In this document: in pieces, positions 18,518 to 28,490 of the stretch | Layout: each line of letters begins with the position of its first letter | How positions within the stretch are numbered: position 1 is the first letter of the stretch | Assembly: GCA_903916195.1 (NCBI GenBank) | Contig: CAIWVP010000145.1 | Location: 1 to 41,745 of the forward strand | Direction: 5' to 3' | From: an uncultured Verrucomicrobiota bacterium | GTDB taxonomy: Bacteria > Verrucomicrobiota > Verrucomicrobiia > Limisphaerales > UBA9464 | DNA length: 41,745 nt | Position numbers and translations under genes: made by a program | The notes under the pieces: model-generated | Seen by the model: the letters and a program-made list of their open reading frames with translations, nothing else | Database searches by the model: none | What the model was told of the DNA's origin: nothing

Positions 18518-19516
18518 TCAACGTCCGCCGGGTCCGCCGCCCCCGCGGCCGCCTCCCCCTCCGCCGGGCCCGCCACCGCCACCGAACCGACGGCCGCGCT
18601 GGGCGCGTTGCTCCGGGGTGCTGTTCTTGATGCCGTCGAGCATCCGCTGGGTCATGCGCGCCTGCATCTCCGGGGTCGGCTCGAAGTTCTGGAAGCGTTG
18701 GCGCATCTGCTCCATGTCGGGCCGCGGGATCGCCGCCATCGCCTCGCGGTCGGCCTCGGTCGGGCGGAACCCTCCGCGCGGCTCGATCGCATAGAACTTG
18801 GCCCACTTGCGGCCGACCCATTTGGCGAGCTGGGCGACCGCCTTGTCCATCGACGCCTCCTTGAGGTCCAGCTTGACCGGCCGCAGCGTGCCGTCCTCAG
18901 GAACGACCTTGACCTTCCCGAACTTCCGTAGCTCGGCGGCCGCCTCGACCGGGGTCTGGCCGGCGAACTCGAAGGTGACGGGCTTGGGGATCGCCGGGCC
19001 CTCGTTCATGCCGAACATACCCCCCGGCCCACCGCCGAAGCCGCCGAAGCCGCCGAAGCCGCCGCCAGGCCCACCCGCGCCCGGCACCGCGTTGGTGTCG
19101 CCGGACGCCATGCGGGCCGCGATCGCGGCGAAATTGGGTCGGACGTTCCAGTTGGTCCAGCCCGGCTGGGGCGACTCCACCTCGCCGGTGGCGACCCGTT
19201 TGGCGAGGGCGAGCTTGGCGCCGGTGGTGTAGAGCGGATAGGCGACCGACCAACGGCCCTCGCACTGGTCGACGATGAGGGCGAGCACGCCGACGAGCGG
19301 TTGGTCCTCGACCTGGAGGGTGACCCGGTTGGTGAGGTCCTTGTGGACCGTGATGCTCTCCCACGTCTGCCAGCGCAGCTTCTTCGCGACATCGGCCACC
19401 TTCATGTTGTGGACGTCGAGCGTGACGATGTTCTTGTGGGCCCGCCAGGCGAGGCGGCCGGCGGTCGCGGCGGCGAGCCCGACGGCGACCAGGACGAGGA
19501 TCTGGGAGCGTTTCAT
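18518..19516 (-). CDS. STN (secretin N-terminal)-like domain protein with Gly-rich tail
   Basis: The product (332 aa) has one N-terminal hydrophobic segment (residues 5-22), so it is probably anchored in or exported across the inner membrane. Two repeats resemble the STN domain of secretins and TonB-dependent receptors. The first is near 33-95 (LDVHNMKVADVAKKL, then VTLQVEDQPLVGVL). The second is near 180-250 (VTFEFAGQTPVEAAAEL, then VKLDLKEASMDKAVAQL). They are separated by a Gly/Phe-rich linker. A charged helical stretch with TPEQRAQRG precedes a C-terminal run of glycines. No secretin pore domain is seen. The function is unknown; the operon suggests work in the periplasm with the exporter. 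Confidence 0.75.
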   Translation of the reverse strand: MKRSQILVLVAVGLAAATAGRLAWRAHKNIVTLDVHNMKVADVAKKLRWQTWESITVHKDLTNRVTLQVEDQPLVGVLALIVDQCEGRWSVAYPLYTTGAKLALAKRVATGEVESPQPGWTNWNVRPNFAAIAARMASGDTNAVPGAGGPGGGFGGFGGFGGGPGGMFGMNEGPAIPKPVTFEFAGQTPVEAAAELRKFGKVKVVPEDGTLRPVKLDLKEASMDKAVAQLAKWVGRKWAKFYAIEPRGGFRPTEADREAMAAIPRPDMEQMRQRFQNFEPTPEMQARMTQRMLDGIKNSTPEQRAQRGRRFGGGGGPGGGGGGRGGGGPGGR

Positions 19517-19566
19517 GTTCGTAGGAGGTGACGCGCCGCGGAGGCACCGGTTACGCCGAAGGGAGA

Positions 19567-20781
19567 CTATTCGTAGCGCAGCGCGTCGATGGGGTCGAGA
19601 CGCGCGGCCTTCAGCGCCGGGAAGAAACCGAAGACGATGCCGATCACCGCGCTGACGCTGAAGGCGACGAGGACGGAACTACTGGTGATCAAGGTCGGAT
19701 ATCCCTGCTGCTGGGTCAGGACGGGCGCGACGACATATCCCGTGGCGATCCCCAGGGCGCCGCCGAACGCGCTCAGCAACACCGCCTCGGTGAGGAACTG
19801 GCCCAGCACGTCGCGGCCCCGCGCTCCGACCGCGAGCCGGATGCCGATCTCCCGGGTCCGCTCGGTGACGTTCACGAGCATGATGTTCATGATGCCGATG
19901 CCGCCGACCAGCAGCGAGATGCCGGCGAAGAAGCCGATCAACTGGGTCATGATCTTGTTGTTGGCGTTGAAGAAATCGCTGGTCTCCTGCTGGGTCCGGA
20001 CCATGAAATCGTCGTCCTTGCCCTCGGTGATCTGGTGGCGCTGCCGCAAGAGCTCGCTGATCTGCGCCTGGACCGCCGGGATGGCGGAGGGGGATTCCGC
20101 CTGCACGAAGATCGACCGGAACTTGGTGTCGCCGGAGAGGCGCTTCATCACGCTGGTATAAGGCACGAGCACCAGGTCGTCCTGGTCCTGGCCGAAACTC
20201 CCGGAACCCTTCGCCTCGAGCCAGCCGACGATGGTGAACGGGGCGTTCTTGATCCGGATGAGCTGGCCCACGGGGTCCACGTTCTCGCCGAACAACGTCT
20301 TCGCCGTCGTGCTGCCGATGAGGCAGACCTTGGCCGCGCCGCGGACGTCGGTGTCGGAGAAGTTCTCCCCGCCCCGCAGCGGCCACGAACGGGCGGTCAG
20401 GTACTCGGCGCTGACCCCGGAGATCTGCACCGAGGTGTTCTGGTTCCCGGCGTTGATCTGGCCCTGCGTGCGCGCCTCCGGGCTGGACGCGGCGACCCCG
20501 GGGACGTCCCGCCGCAAAGCCTCGTAGTCCTCGACCGACAGGTTCGGCGCCATGCCGAAGCCGCCGCGGACGCCGCCGCGGGACATGTTGCCGGACATCA
20601 CCGTGATGAGGTTCTGGCCCATGCTGGCGATACGCTTGTCCACCTCGGCCTTTGCGCCGGCGCCCATGCTGACGCCGACGATGACGGAGGCGATGCCGAC
20701 GATGATCCCGAGCATCGTGAGGAACGAGCGGAGGATGTTCCGGCGCAAGGCGCGGACCGCGATCCTGAGGATTCCGAACAT
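19567..20781 (-). CDS. MacB-type ABC transporter permease
   Basis: The product (404 aa) is the membrane half of a MacB-like exporter without a fused ATPase. An N-terminal transmembrane helix (residues 18-40) precedes a MacB_PCD periplasmic domain (about 45-270). The FtsX domain follows with three helices, VNVTERTREIGIRLAVGA, and the closing LDPIDALRYE. This type does not carry substrates through the membrane but drives a periplasmic adaptor. The ATPase gene ends 2 nt upstream, and the adaptor and STN genes share the operon. The ATG complement at 20779-20781 gives the canonical MFGILRIAVRALRRN start. Confidence 0.93.
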   Translation of the reverse strand: MFGILRIAVRALRRNILRSFLTMLGIIVGIASVIVGVSMGAGAKAEVDKRIASMGQNLITVMSGNMSRGGVRGGFGMAPNLSVEDYEALRRDVPGVAASSPEARTQGQINAGNQNTSVQISGVSAEYLTARSWPLRGGENFSDTDVRGAAKVCLIGSTTAKTLFGENVDPVGQLIRIKNAPFTIVGWLEAKGSGSFGQDQDDLVLVPYTSVMKRLSGDTKFRSIFVQAESPSAIPAVQAQISELLRQRHQITEGKDDDFMVRTQQETSDFFNANNKIMTQLIGFFAGISLLVGGIGIMNIMLVNVTERTREIGIRLAVGARGRDVLGQFLTEAVLLSAFGGALGIATGYVVAPVLTQQQGYPTLITSSSVLVAFSVSAVIGIVFGFFPALKAARLDPIDALRYE

Positions 20782-20783
20782 AG

Positions 20784-21545
<762 letters not shown>

Positions 21546-21567
21546 GTGGTTCGGGGTCCGGGTTCGT

Positions 21568-23088
21568 CTAGCGACGCCCGCCGCCGCCGAACGCGAACGG
21601 GTTCGCGGCCGGCGCGGACGCGGCGGCGGTCGTGGTCGCGGTGGTGCCCACGACCAGGACATCGCCTTCCTTCAGGCCTTCGCTGACCTCGGTGTTGGAG
21701 CTGTCGCTGATCCCGGTCTTGATCGAGACCGCCTTGAGCACGGGCTTGCCGGGCGCGGATTGCTCGGTGTCGAGCAGGTAGACCCTCCGGATGGCCGGTC
21801 CTTCGGGCGGGTTGCTGGAGCGCGGAGCGCCGCCGCCCATCCCGCCGGACCCTCCGCCCGGTCCGCCGCCTCCGGGACCGCCTCCGGGACCGCCTCCGGG
21901 ACCGCCGCCGCCTCCCGGCCCGCCGCCGGCGGCCATCATCGCGCGCATCTTCTCGCGCATCTGCCGGTACTGCTCCTTCTGGTCCGGGGTGAGGGAATCC
22001 TCGAACTTCTTGCGCTCGTCATCGGTGGGCCGGCGGCCTTCGGCCACCCAGGGCGGGACCGGCATGTCGCCCGACCCGCCCATCTGGACGGCGCCGTTCG
22101 TGCCCGCGGCCTTTGCCACGGCGTCGTTGGTCGAGCTGATGATCGTGCCGGTCGGCGGACGGAAGCGGAGCGCGTTGCTCGGGATCCGGATGATGTTCGT
22201 GCGCTGGGCGACGATGAGGGAGACGTTCGCCGTCATGCCTGGCCGCAGCTTCAGATCGCGGTTGTCCACCGCGACCACGGTCGTGTAGGTGACGACGTTC
22301 TGGTTGGTGACCGCGGCGAACCGGACCTGCCGGATCCGTCCGTTGAACTTGCGCCCCGGGAAGGCATCGACCGTGAAGTTCGCCTGCTGCCCTTCCTCGA
22401 CGCCGCCGACGTCGGCCTCGCTGACCGCGGCCTCGATCTGCATCTTCGCCAGGTCGTTCGCGATGGTGAACATCTCGGGGGTGTTGAAGCTGGCGGCGAC
22501 GGTCTGTCCGGCGTCCACCTTCCGGGAGATCACGATGCCGCTGATCGGCGCGGCGATGGTCGTGCGGTCGAGGTCGACCTTGGCGGAATCGACCGACGCC
22601 TGGCGGATCTTGATGTTGGCCTCGGCCTGGTGGAGCGCGACGAGGTTCTGCTGGTACTCGGACTCGGAGACGAGCTTCGCGGTGTAGAGCTCTTGGCTGC
22701 GCTTGAAGTTGAACTGCGCGAGCTCGAGCCCGGCCTGGGCGCTCGCGAGGTCGGCCACGGCGCGGGCCATCGAGCGCTCGTAGGTCGCGGGGTCGATCTT
22801 GGCGAGCACATCGCCTTCCTTGACCCGTGAATTGAAGTCGACGTTCAGCTCGGTGATGATCCCGGAGATCTGGCTGCCGACGGTGACGATCCGGACCGGA
22901 TTGAGCGCCCCGTTGGCCGTCACGGCCTGGACGATCTCGCCGCGGGTGACCGTGTTGGTGCGGAACTCGGGCGGTGATGCGGCCGCTTGCCGCTGGGATT
23001 GCCAGCGCCGGGCCGCGTAGCCGCCGCCGCCGAGCACCGCGAGGACGACCAGCCACTTCAGCCAGCCGGATTTGGAGGGGTTCGCCAT
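21568..23088 (-). CDS. MacA/HlyD-like periplasmic adaptor with Gly-rich insert
   Basis: The product (506 aa) is a membrane fusion protein with an N-terminal anchor (residues 11-27). A lipoyl half-motif (GSQISGIITELNVDFNS) is followed by a coiled-coil hairpin (about 105-165), a second lipoyl half (IAAPISGIVISRKVDAGQTV) and a beta-barrel. Between the barrel and the membrane-proximal end sits an unusual insert of about 110 residues. It is a charged helix (DDERKKFEDSLTPDQKEQY) followed by about 35 residues of Gly/Pro. It is longer than MacA of E. coli (371 aa) because of this insert. No TolC-type channel gene is nearby. Confidence 0.9.
   Translation of the reverse strand: MANPSKSGWLKWLVVLAVLGGGGYAARRWQSQRQAAASPPEFRTNTVTRGEIVQAVTANGALNPVRIVTVGSQISGIITELNVDFNSRVKEGDVLAKIDPATYERSMARAVADLASAQAGLELAQFNFKRSQELYTAKLVSESEYQQNLVALHQAEANIKIRQASVDSAKVDLDRTTIAAPISGIVISRKVDAGQTVAASFNTPEMFTIANDLAKMQIEAAVSEADVGGVEEGQQANFTVDAFPGRKFNGRIRQVRFAAVTNQNVVTYTTVVAVDNRDLKLRPGMTANVSLIVAQRTNIIRIPSNALRFRPPTGTIISSTNDAVAKAAGTNGAVQMGGSGDMPVPPWVAEGRRPTDDERKKFEDSLTPDQKEQYRQMREKMRAMMAAGGGPGGGGGPGGGPGGGPGGGGPGGGSGGMGGGAPRSSNPPEGPAIRRVYLLDTEQSAPGKPVLKAVSIKTGISDSSNTEVSEGLKEGDVLVVGTTATTTAAASAPAANPFAFGGGGRR
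21868..21905 (-). repeat. 12 nt tandem repeat in the adaptor gene
   Basis: The plus-strand unit CCTCCGGGACCG is repeated about three times and encodes Gly-Gly-Pro steps in the Gly-rich insert. Copy number could vary between strains without breaking the frame. Confidence 0.7.
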
Positions 23089-23182
23089 GGAAAATCGTCG
23101 ATCGGTCGTTGCGGTGGTTCCTGCGGATGCCCCGGTCTCTCGGGAACCTGTTCCTCGGGAGCCGGGCCGGGCCCGCGGGTCT

Positions 23183-23914
23183 CTACTTCGTCGCCGCGAG
23201 CTTCTGCTTCGCCTCGGCCGGGGCCTCGACCTTGGTGGTGCCGACCTCTTTGACCCGCACGGTCGTGGTCGGGCTCATGTTCATCTCGCCCATCGGGGTC
23301 TGCATCGTCATGTCGGTCGCCAGCTCGTAGCGCTGCAATTCACCGTCCTTGAGCCAGACACGCAAGGTGGCCTTGATCTTCGGGGCGCCAGGACCGCCGG
23401 CGCCGGGCCGGCCGCGGCCGAACGGCATCAAAGCGAGCGCTCCCTCCTCCGTGAGGTCGCCTTCAAGACGGCCTTTGACGAGCTTCACTTCTTTGACCTT
23501 GTCCACGAGGTCCACGAGTTCGTTGGCAGGCACCTTCGCACCCAGCAGGCGGCGACCCATCATCGCACTGAAATCGGGCGGACCGCCCCCCCCGAAGCCC
23601 GGCTCCGGCAGCTCGGCCGCGGTCTTCCAACCGGCTGCGAGTTTGACCGCGCCGTTGGTGCCCTTGAGCACCGCGGTCAGCCTGTCGCCGTTCATGTCCT
23701 GGCTGACGATGGCGAAACCGTCCTTCTCCGTCTTGCCCTCGAGCGGGCTCATCGGGAAGGGCAAGCCCTCGGTCTCGCTGGTCCAGGTGTAGTTCGCTTT
23801 CCCGGCCAAGGATCTCGCGGCGGCCTTGATGTCGTCCTTGGGCTCGCTGGCGAAGGCGTCCCCAAGGGCGGCGACGGCACCCAGAGCCACGAGGACCCGG
23901 AGGGTGCGCAGCAT
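23183..23914 (-). CDS. secreted protein of unknown function, first gene of exporter operon
   Basis: The product (243 aa) has a signal peptide (MLRTLRVLVALGAVAALGDAFASEP, cleaved near AFA-SEP; cited in part for orientation: ALGDAFAS). No family was recognised. The mature part is hydrophilic, with two short Gly/Pro-rich stretches (GFGGGGPPDF and GRPGAGGPGAP). It contains strands such as LRVWLKDGELQRYEL that resemble lipoprotein-carrier-like or outer-membrane lipoprotein-sorting folds. That similarity is only suggestive. A GTG at 23950 would add 12 residues before the signal; the ATG at 23914 fits a normal signal peptide better. It lies 94 nt upstream of the adaptor gene. Confidence 0.7.
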   Translation of the reverse strand: MLRTLRVLVALGAVAALGDAFASEPKDDIKAAARSLAGKANYTWTSETEGLPFPMSPLEGKTEKDGFAIVSQDMNGDRLTAVLKGTNGAVKLAAGWKTAAELPEPGFGGGGPPDFSAMMGRRLLGAKVPANELVDLVDKVKEVKLVKGRLEGDLTEEGALALMPFGRGRPGAGGPGAPKIKATLRVWLKDGELQRYELATDMTMQTPMGEMNMSPTTTVRVKEVGTTKVEAPAEAKQKLAATK

Positions 23915-24059
23915 GGAGGAGCGGCGCCGCAGATGCGTCGGATTGGTCACGGCGCTGGAGACTGCGGTCCCCGGGGCTGGTTACAGAAGGATTTTTTCCG
24001 GTGCAGGCCGGCGCCAAAGAGCCTTCGCCACGACACAGGACAGGTTGTCGGCGACACGC

Positions 24060-24108
24060 TAAAACGGATCGGGCCCGACGGCGGTCGTCCAACCGCGCCG
24101 GGCCCGAT
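24060..24108 (-). terminator. rho-independent terminator of moeB
   Basis: ATCGGGCCCG and CGGGCCCGAT form a perfect 10 bp stem around a GC-rich loop. On the minus strand it is followed by CCGTTTT. It lies about 40 nt after the moeB stop. Confidence 0.85.
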
Positions 24109-24147
24109 GTTCGTCGGTCCGAGATCCGCGCGACGGCGGATATCCGG

Positions 24148-25299
24148 TCAATACTTCGGCACGCCGTGGTCGATCTCGTCGCTCCACGCGCTGATGCCGC
24201 CCTTGACGCTCTTCACGTACTTGAAGCCCTGCTGGCGCAGGAATTCGAGGGCCTTCATCGAGCGTTTGCCCGACTTGCAGTGGAGATAGATCTGGGTGTT
24301 TGGATCCAGCTCGACGAAGCGCTGCGGCAGCGAGCCGAGCGGGATCTGCGGCACGCCTTCGACGTGGGCGATCTCGTATTCGTCCGGGTCGCGGACGTCG
24401 ACCACCTGGATGCCGAGCTTCGGGTCGTCGAGCGCGGCCTTCATCTGCTGGACGGTCACCTCGTCCGGATTGGAGCCGGCGACCACCGGTTCGGGCACGA
24501 CGCCGCAGAACATCTCGTAGTCGATGAGCTCCTTGACCGTGGGGTGGTCGCCGCAGACGGGGCATTTGGGGTCGCGGCGCAGCTTCAGCTCGCGGAACTT
24601 CATGTCCAGCGCGTTGAAGAGCAGCAACCGGCCGATGAGCGACGTGCCCTTGCCGATCGCGAGCTTGAGGATCTCAGTGGCCTGGATGCAGCCGATGATG
24701 CCGGGCAGCACGCCGAGGACGCCGCCCTCGGCGCAGCTCGGGACCATCCCGGGAGGAGGAGGCTCCGGATACAGGCATCGGTAGCAAGGCCCGCCCAGGT
24801 GCGGCGCGAAGACGCTGGCCTGGCCCTCGAAGCGGAAGATGGATCCATAGACGTTCGGTTTCTGGAGCAGCACGCAGGCGTCGTTCGTCAGGTAGCGGGT
24901 CGGGAAATTGTCCGTGCCGTCCACGACGATGTCGTAGGGGCGGATGATGTCCATGGCGTTGTCCGACGCGATCCGGGTCTTGTGCAGGACGACCTCGACG
25001 TTCGGGTTGAGCGCGTTGATCGTGACCTTCGCGGAATCCGCCTTGGAGAGGCCCACGTCGGCATCGGCGTGGAGGATCTGCCGCTGGAGGTTCGAATGGT
25101 CCACCGTGTCGAAGTCGACGATGCCCAGCTTGCCGATGCCCGCGGCGGCGAGGTACATGGCGATCGGTGACCCGAGGCCGCCCGCGCCGATGCACAGGAC
25201 GCTGGTGGAACGGATCTTCTTCTGGCCGGCGAGGCCGACTTCCGGAAGGATCAGGTGGCGCGAGTAACGACGGATTTCCTCGTTCGTAAGGTCGGTCAT
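24148..25299 (-). CDS. moeB: MoeB/ThiF-type adenylyltransferase with C-terminal rhodanese (MoeZ-like)
   Basis: The product (383 aa) activates the C-terminus of a small sulfur carrier (MoaD or ThiS type) as an acyl-adenylate. The rhodanese domain then donates sulfur. The Rossmann motif GAGGLGSP is near residue 38, NLQRQ and DGTDNFPTRY follow, and the zinc cysteines are CYRC and CPVC. The rhodanese domain (about 275-380) has the active loop HCKSGKRS. It is a single gene with its own terminator. A -10-like TACGCT (complement of 25312-25317) stands 12 nt before the ATG. Confidence 0.93.
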   Translation of the reverse strand: MTDLTNEEIRRYSRHLILPEVGLAGQKKIRSTSVLCIGAGGLGSPIAMYLAAAGIGKLGIVDFDTVDHSNLQRQILHADADVGLSKADSAKVTINALNPNVEVVLHKTRIASDNAMDIIRPYDIVVDGTDNFPTRYLTNDACVLLQKPNVYGSIFRFEGQASVFAPHLGGPCYRCLYPEPPPPGMVPSCAEGGVLGVLPGIIGCIQATEILKLAIGKGTSLIGRLLLFNALDMKFRELKLRRDPKCPVCGDHPTVKELIDYEMFCGVVPEPVVAGSNPDEVTVQQMKAALDDPKLGIQVVDVRDPDEYEIAHVEGVPQIPLGSLPQRFVELDPNTQIYLHCKSGKRSMKALEFLRQQGFKYVKSVKGGISAWSDEIDHGVPKY

Positions 25300-25385
25300 A
25301 AAAGAGCGGCGAGCGTAGAAGCCGCCGACCTGCGGGCAAGGGAAGTTTGCCGTCCCCCGCCCTGCCTTCCGACCCGCCGCGACCT

Positions 25386-26228
25386 ATGCACCGCAAGAAC
25401 CGCCTCCCCGATCCCGCCGCCACCGCCGCGCTCATCGCCAAGCGCACACCACTCCGGCCGGGACTCGGGATCGTGCTCGGCAGCGGCTTCGGCGCGATCG
25501 CCAAGGCCGTCACCGGCGGTCGGGAGTTCCCGTACCGCGACCTGCCAGGTTTCCCGGTGGGCTCGGTCCCGGGCCACGCCGGCCGCCTCATCATCGGCGA
25601 GTGGCTGGGCATCCCGGTGGCCATCCTGGCGGGCCGGGCCCACTTCTACGAGGGCTTCGACCTGGCGGAATCCACGTTCCCGATCCGCGTGCTCGCGGCG
25701 CTGGGGGTCGGGACGCTGCTGCTGACGAATGCATCCGGCGGGATCAACGCGAAGTTCCAGGTCGGCGATTTCATGGCGTTGACCGACCACATCAACTTCA
25801 TGGGGACGAACCCGCTGCGCGGTCCGGAACCGGCCGGGCTCAACCGCTTCGTCGACCTCACCGCGGCCTACGATCCCGCGCTGAAGGACGAGCTGAAGGC
25901 GGCCGCGAAGTCCATGAAGTCGCCGAAGGTGCGATGCCACGAGGGTGTGTACCTCGCGGTGAGCGGTCCAAGCTTCGAGACGCCGGCGGAGATCCGGGCG
26001 TTCCGCACCTTGGGTGCCGATGCCGTGGGGATGAGCACGGTGCCGGAAGCCATCGTGGCACGGCAGTGCGGGCTGAAGGTGGCCGGCCTGAGCTGCATCA
26101 CCAACGCCGCCGCCGGGCTCGGCGGCAAGGGGCAGACGGTGTCGCACCTCGACGTGCTCGAGCTCGCCCGCCAGCGCGAGGGCGTCGCCGCCGATCTGGT
26201 CGGCAAGTTCGTGTCGCGGATCGGTTGA
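25386..26228 (+). CDS. purine-nucleoside phosphorylase (trimeric PNP I family)
   Basis: The product (280 aa) cleaves purine nucleosides with phosphate in salvage. Signatures are GIVLGSGFG (phosphate loop), VPGHAGRL, AGRAHFYEG, TNASGGIN, the family motif SGPSFETPAEIR, GMSTVPEAIVARQ and the base-binding TNAAAG. The Asn there agrees with 6-oxopurine specificity. The start at ATG 25386 (MHRKNRLPD) was taken over an earlier in-frame ATG because homology begins there. It is divergent from moeB. Confidence 0.93.
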   Translation: MHRKNRLPDPAATAALIAKRTPLRPGLGIVLGSGFGAIAKAVTGGREFPYRDLPGFPVGSVPGHAGRLIIGEWLGIPVAILAGRAHFYEGFDLAESTFPIRVLAALGVGTLLLTNASGGINAKFQVGDFMALTDHINFMGTNPLRGPEPAGLNRFVDLTAAYDPALKDELKAAAKSMKSPKVRCHEGVYLAVSGPSFETPAEIRAFRTLGADAVGMSTVPEAIVARQCGLKVAGLSCITNAAAGLGGKGQTVSHLDVLELARQREGVAADLVGKFVSRIG

Positions 26229-26342
26229 GGTCCGTTGCGCGGGCGCTCCGCGTCCATCGCACCGACCATGGAAGGCGCCACTGGCGTCAACCGTCGCGGA
26301 GCCGCTGCCGACCGCCGGTCCGGTGTCCGCGCAAAGGATGTC

Positions 26343-26373
26343 TTGGCCGCCGGGCGTCCCCCTGGCCTAGGAT
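26343..26373 (+). promoter_or_regulatory. candidate promoter of the DHS-like/PfkB/ApbE operon
   Basis: TTGGCC (26343-26348) and TAGGAT (26368-26373) are 19 nt apart. The GTG start lies 6 nt after the -10-like box, so the mRNA would begin at or next to the start codon. Confidence 0.5.
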
Positions 26374-26379
26374 CGCGCC

Positions 26380-27480
26380 GTGCCCGCGCTCGACCTATCG
26401 CGTCTCAACGTCCTCCCGCTCTCCCAGCGGCGGAGCCTCACCCGGGTGGAGGACATCCTCGTGCAACCCGCCTCCGTGCCGGAGCCGTTGTCGCCGACCG
26501 CGGCGGCATCGGTTGCCGAGGCGGCGGGGCGCATCCGCGATGCCCGGGCGCGCGGCGCGCAGGTCGTGCTCATGTACGGCGCCCACCTCCTGCGGAACGG
26601 CGCGGCGCTCCTCCTCACCGACCTGATGGAGCGAGGCTTCATCACCCATCTCGCGACGAACGGCGCAGGCACCATCCACGACTGGGAGTACGCGTGGCTC
26701 GGTCGGTCCACCGAGAGCGTGGAGGAGAACGTCGCCGCCGGGACCTTCGGCACGTGGGACGAGACCGGCCGGAACATCCATCTCGCGTTGCTGGCGGGCG
26801 CGGTGTCCGGCCTCGGCTACGGCGGGGCGCTCGGCAAGTTCATCCATGAGGACGGCTGCACGGTCCCGCGGGCCGAAGAGCTCGCGCAGGTCGTGGCGCA
26901 GTTCCCCGCCGACCCGCTCGCCGCCTCATGCTGCGACCTGCTCGCGGTGATGCAGCGGCACGGGCTCGTGGAGGGACGCCACGAGATCGTGCACGGTTGG
27001 AAACAGGCGAGCATCCTCGCGCAAGCATGGCGGCTCGGCGTGCCGGTCACGGTGCATCCGGGCATCGGTTACGACATCATCTCATGCCATCCGATGTTCA
27101 ACGGCGCCGCCATCGGCCGCGCCGCAGCATCGGATTTCCGGACCTTCGCCGGCGCGGTGGAAGGCCTGGACGGCGGCGTGGTGATGTCGGTCGGGTCGGC
27201 GATCATGGCGCCGCAGGTCTTCGAGAAGAGCCTCAGCTGCGTCCACAACCTGCGCTTCCAGGAGGGCCGTCCGGCGGTCTCGGGCCACAGCATCTACGTG
27301 GTGGACCTGCAGGACGGCGGCGACTGGGACTGGACCGCCGGCGAGCCGCCGAAGACGAACCCCGCCTACTATCTCCGCTTCTGCAAGAGCTTCTCCCGGA
27401 TGGGCGGCGCGATGCGGTACCTCCAATGCGACAACCTCGCGTTCATCCACCATCTGCACAGAGAGCTGGTCCAGCCATGA
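26380..27480 (+). CDS. deoxyhypusine-synthase-like protein, function unknown
   Basis: The product (366 aa) appears to have an NAD-binding Rossmann-like fold related to deoxyhypusine/homospermidine synthase (moderate confidence). Visible blocks are VVLMYGAHLLRNG, THLATNGAGTIHDWEYAWLG, GTFGTWDETG, TVHPGIGYDIISCHP and GGVVMSVGSAIMAPQVFEK. The catalytic-lysine motif of true deoxyhypusine synthase is not recognisable, and bacteria lack eIF5A, so another reaction is likely. The stop overlaps the PfkB start (ATGA), pointing to a joint role with that sugar kinase. GTG start at 26380. Confidence 0.6.
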   Translation: MPALDLSRLNVLPLSQRRSLTRVEDILVQPASVPEPLSPTAAASVAEAAGRIRDARARGAQVVLMYGAHLLRNGAALLLTDLMERGFITHLATNGAGTIHDWEYAWLGRSTESVEENVAAGTFGTWDETGRNIHLALLAGAVSGLGYGGALGKFIHEDGCTVPRAEELAQVVAQFPADPLAASCCDLLAVMQRHGLVEGRHEIVHGWKQASILAQAWRLGVPVTVHPGIGYDIISCHPMFNGAAIGRAAASDFRTFAGAVEGLDGGVVMSVGSAIMAPQVFEKSLSCVHNLRFQEGRPAVSGHSIYVVDLQDGGDWDWTAGEPPKTNPAYYLRFCKSFSRMGGAMRYLQCDNLAFIHHLHRELVQP

Positions 27481-28490
27481 CTCCCGCCCGATTCGACGCC
27501 ATCACGTCCCGCTACCCTTCGCTCCGCGTCGCGGTCGTCGGCGATTTCTGCCTCGACCGCTACTTCGACATCGATCCGGAACGGCAGGAGATCTCCATCG
27601 AGACCGGGTTGCCGGTCCACGACATCCGCGGCGTGCGCTGCCAACCGGGTGGTGCCGGCACCATCCTGAACAACCTCGCCGCCCTCGGGACCGGCACGCT
27701 GCGGCCGGTCGGCCTCTGCGGCGACGACGGCGAAGGCTGGGAACTCCGCCGGGCGCTGGCCGCGCGTCCGGGCGTGGACCTCTCGGGGATCCTCACCGCG
27801 TCCGGTCGCCACACATTCACGTACACCAAACCGCTGGTCCACCGCGTCGGACGACCACCCGAGGAGCTCAGCCGGCTCGACCTCAAGAACTGGACCCCCA
27901 CGCCGGCTCCGCTCCGGGCCGCGCTCTCGGAAGCCATGGCTGCCGCCGTGGCCGGCAGCGACGCGGTGATCGTGCTCGACCAGGTGGACATCGCGGAGAC
28001 GGGTGTCGTGACGCCGGAACTGCTCCACGACATCGCCGAGGCGCTCGGCCGGTCCCCGGGGAAACCGTTCGTCGCCGACAGCCGTCGCGGGCTGAGCGAT
28101 TGGCCGGCGGTGGTCTTCAAGATGAACGCCAACGAGCTCGGCTCGCTGGTGGGTGCACCGGTCGGATCGATCGACGAGATCCGCCGCGCTTGCGCCGCGA
28201 TGGCGGTGCTCAACGGACAACCCGCCTTCGTCACGCTCGCGGAGCGCGGTATCATCGGCGCCTCGCCTTCGGGCGAGATCGAGCACGTGCCGTCGCTACC
28301 GGTGCGCGGACCGATCGATATCGTCGGCGCCGGCGATTCGGTCACGGCCAACCTCACCCTCGCGCTCGCCGCGGGCGCCTCCTTGCGCGAAGCCATGGAA
28401 CTGGCCATGGCCGCCGCGAGCATCGTCATCCACCAACTCGGCACCACCGGCACCGCGGACGTCGCCCGGTTGCGGGAGGTGCTGCTTTGA
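27477..28490 (+). CDS. PfkB-family sugar kinase, RfaE/HldE domain I-like
   Basis: The product (337 aa) is a ribokinase-fold kinase. The N-terminal GDFCLDRYFDIDPERQE and GGAGTILNNLAALG resemble the heptose-7-phosphate kinase domain of HldE. The C-terminal DIVGAGDSV supplies the catalytic Asp and anion hole. There is no nucleotidyltransferase domain, so it is not a bifunctional HldE. The substrate is probably a sugar or sugar phosphate. It is coupled to the deoxyhypusine-synthase-like gene by a 4 nt overlap and to the ApbE gene by a TTG/TGA overlap. Confidence 0.85.
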   Translation: MTPARFDAITSRYPSLRVAVVGDFCLDRYFDIDPERQEISIETGLPVHDIRGVRCQPGGAGTILNNLAALGTGTLRPVGLCGDDGEGWELRRALAARPGVDLSGILTASGRHTFTYTKPLVHRVGRPPEELSRLDLKNWTPTPAPLRAALSEAMAAAVAGSDAVIVLDQVDIAETGVVTPELLHDIAEALGRSPGKPFVADSRRGLSDWPAVVFKMNANELGSLVGAPVGSIDEIRRACAAMAVLNGQPAFVTLAERGIIGASPSGEIEHVPSLPVRGPIDIVGAGDSVTANLTLALAAGASLREAMELAMAAASIVIHQLGTTGTADVARLREVLL

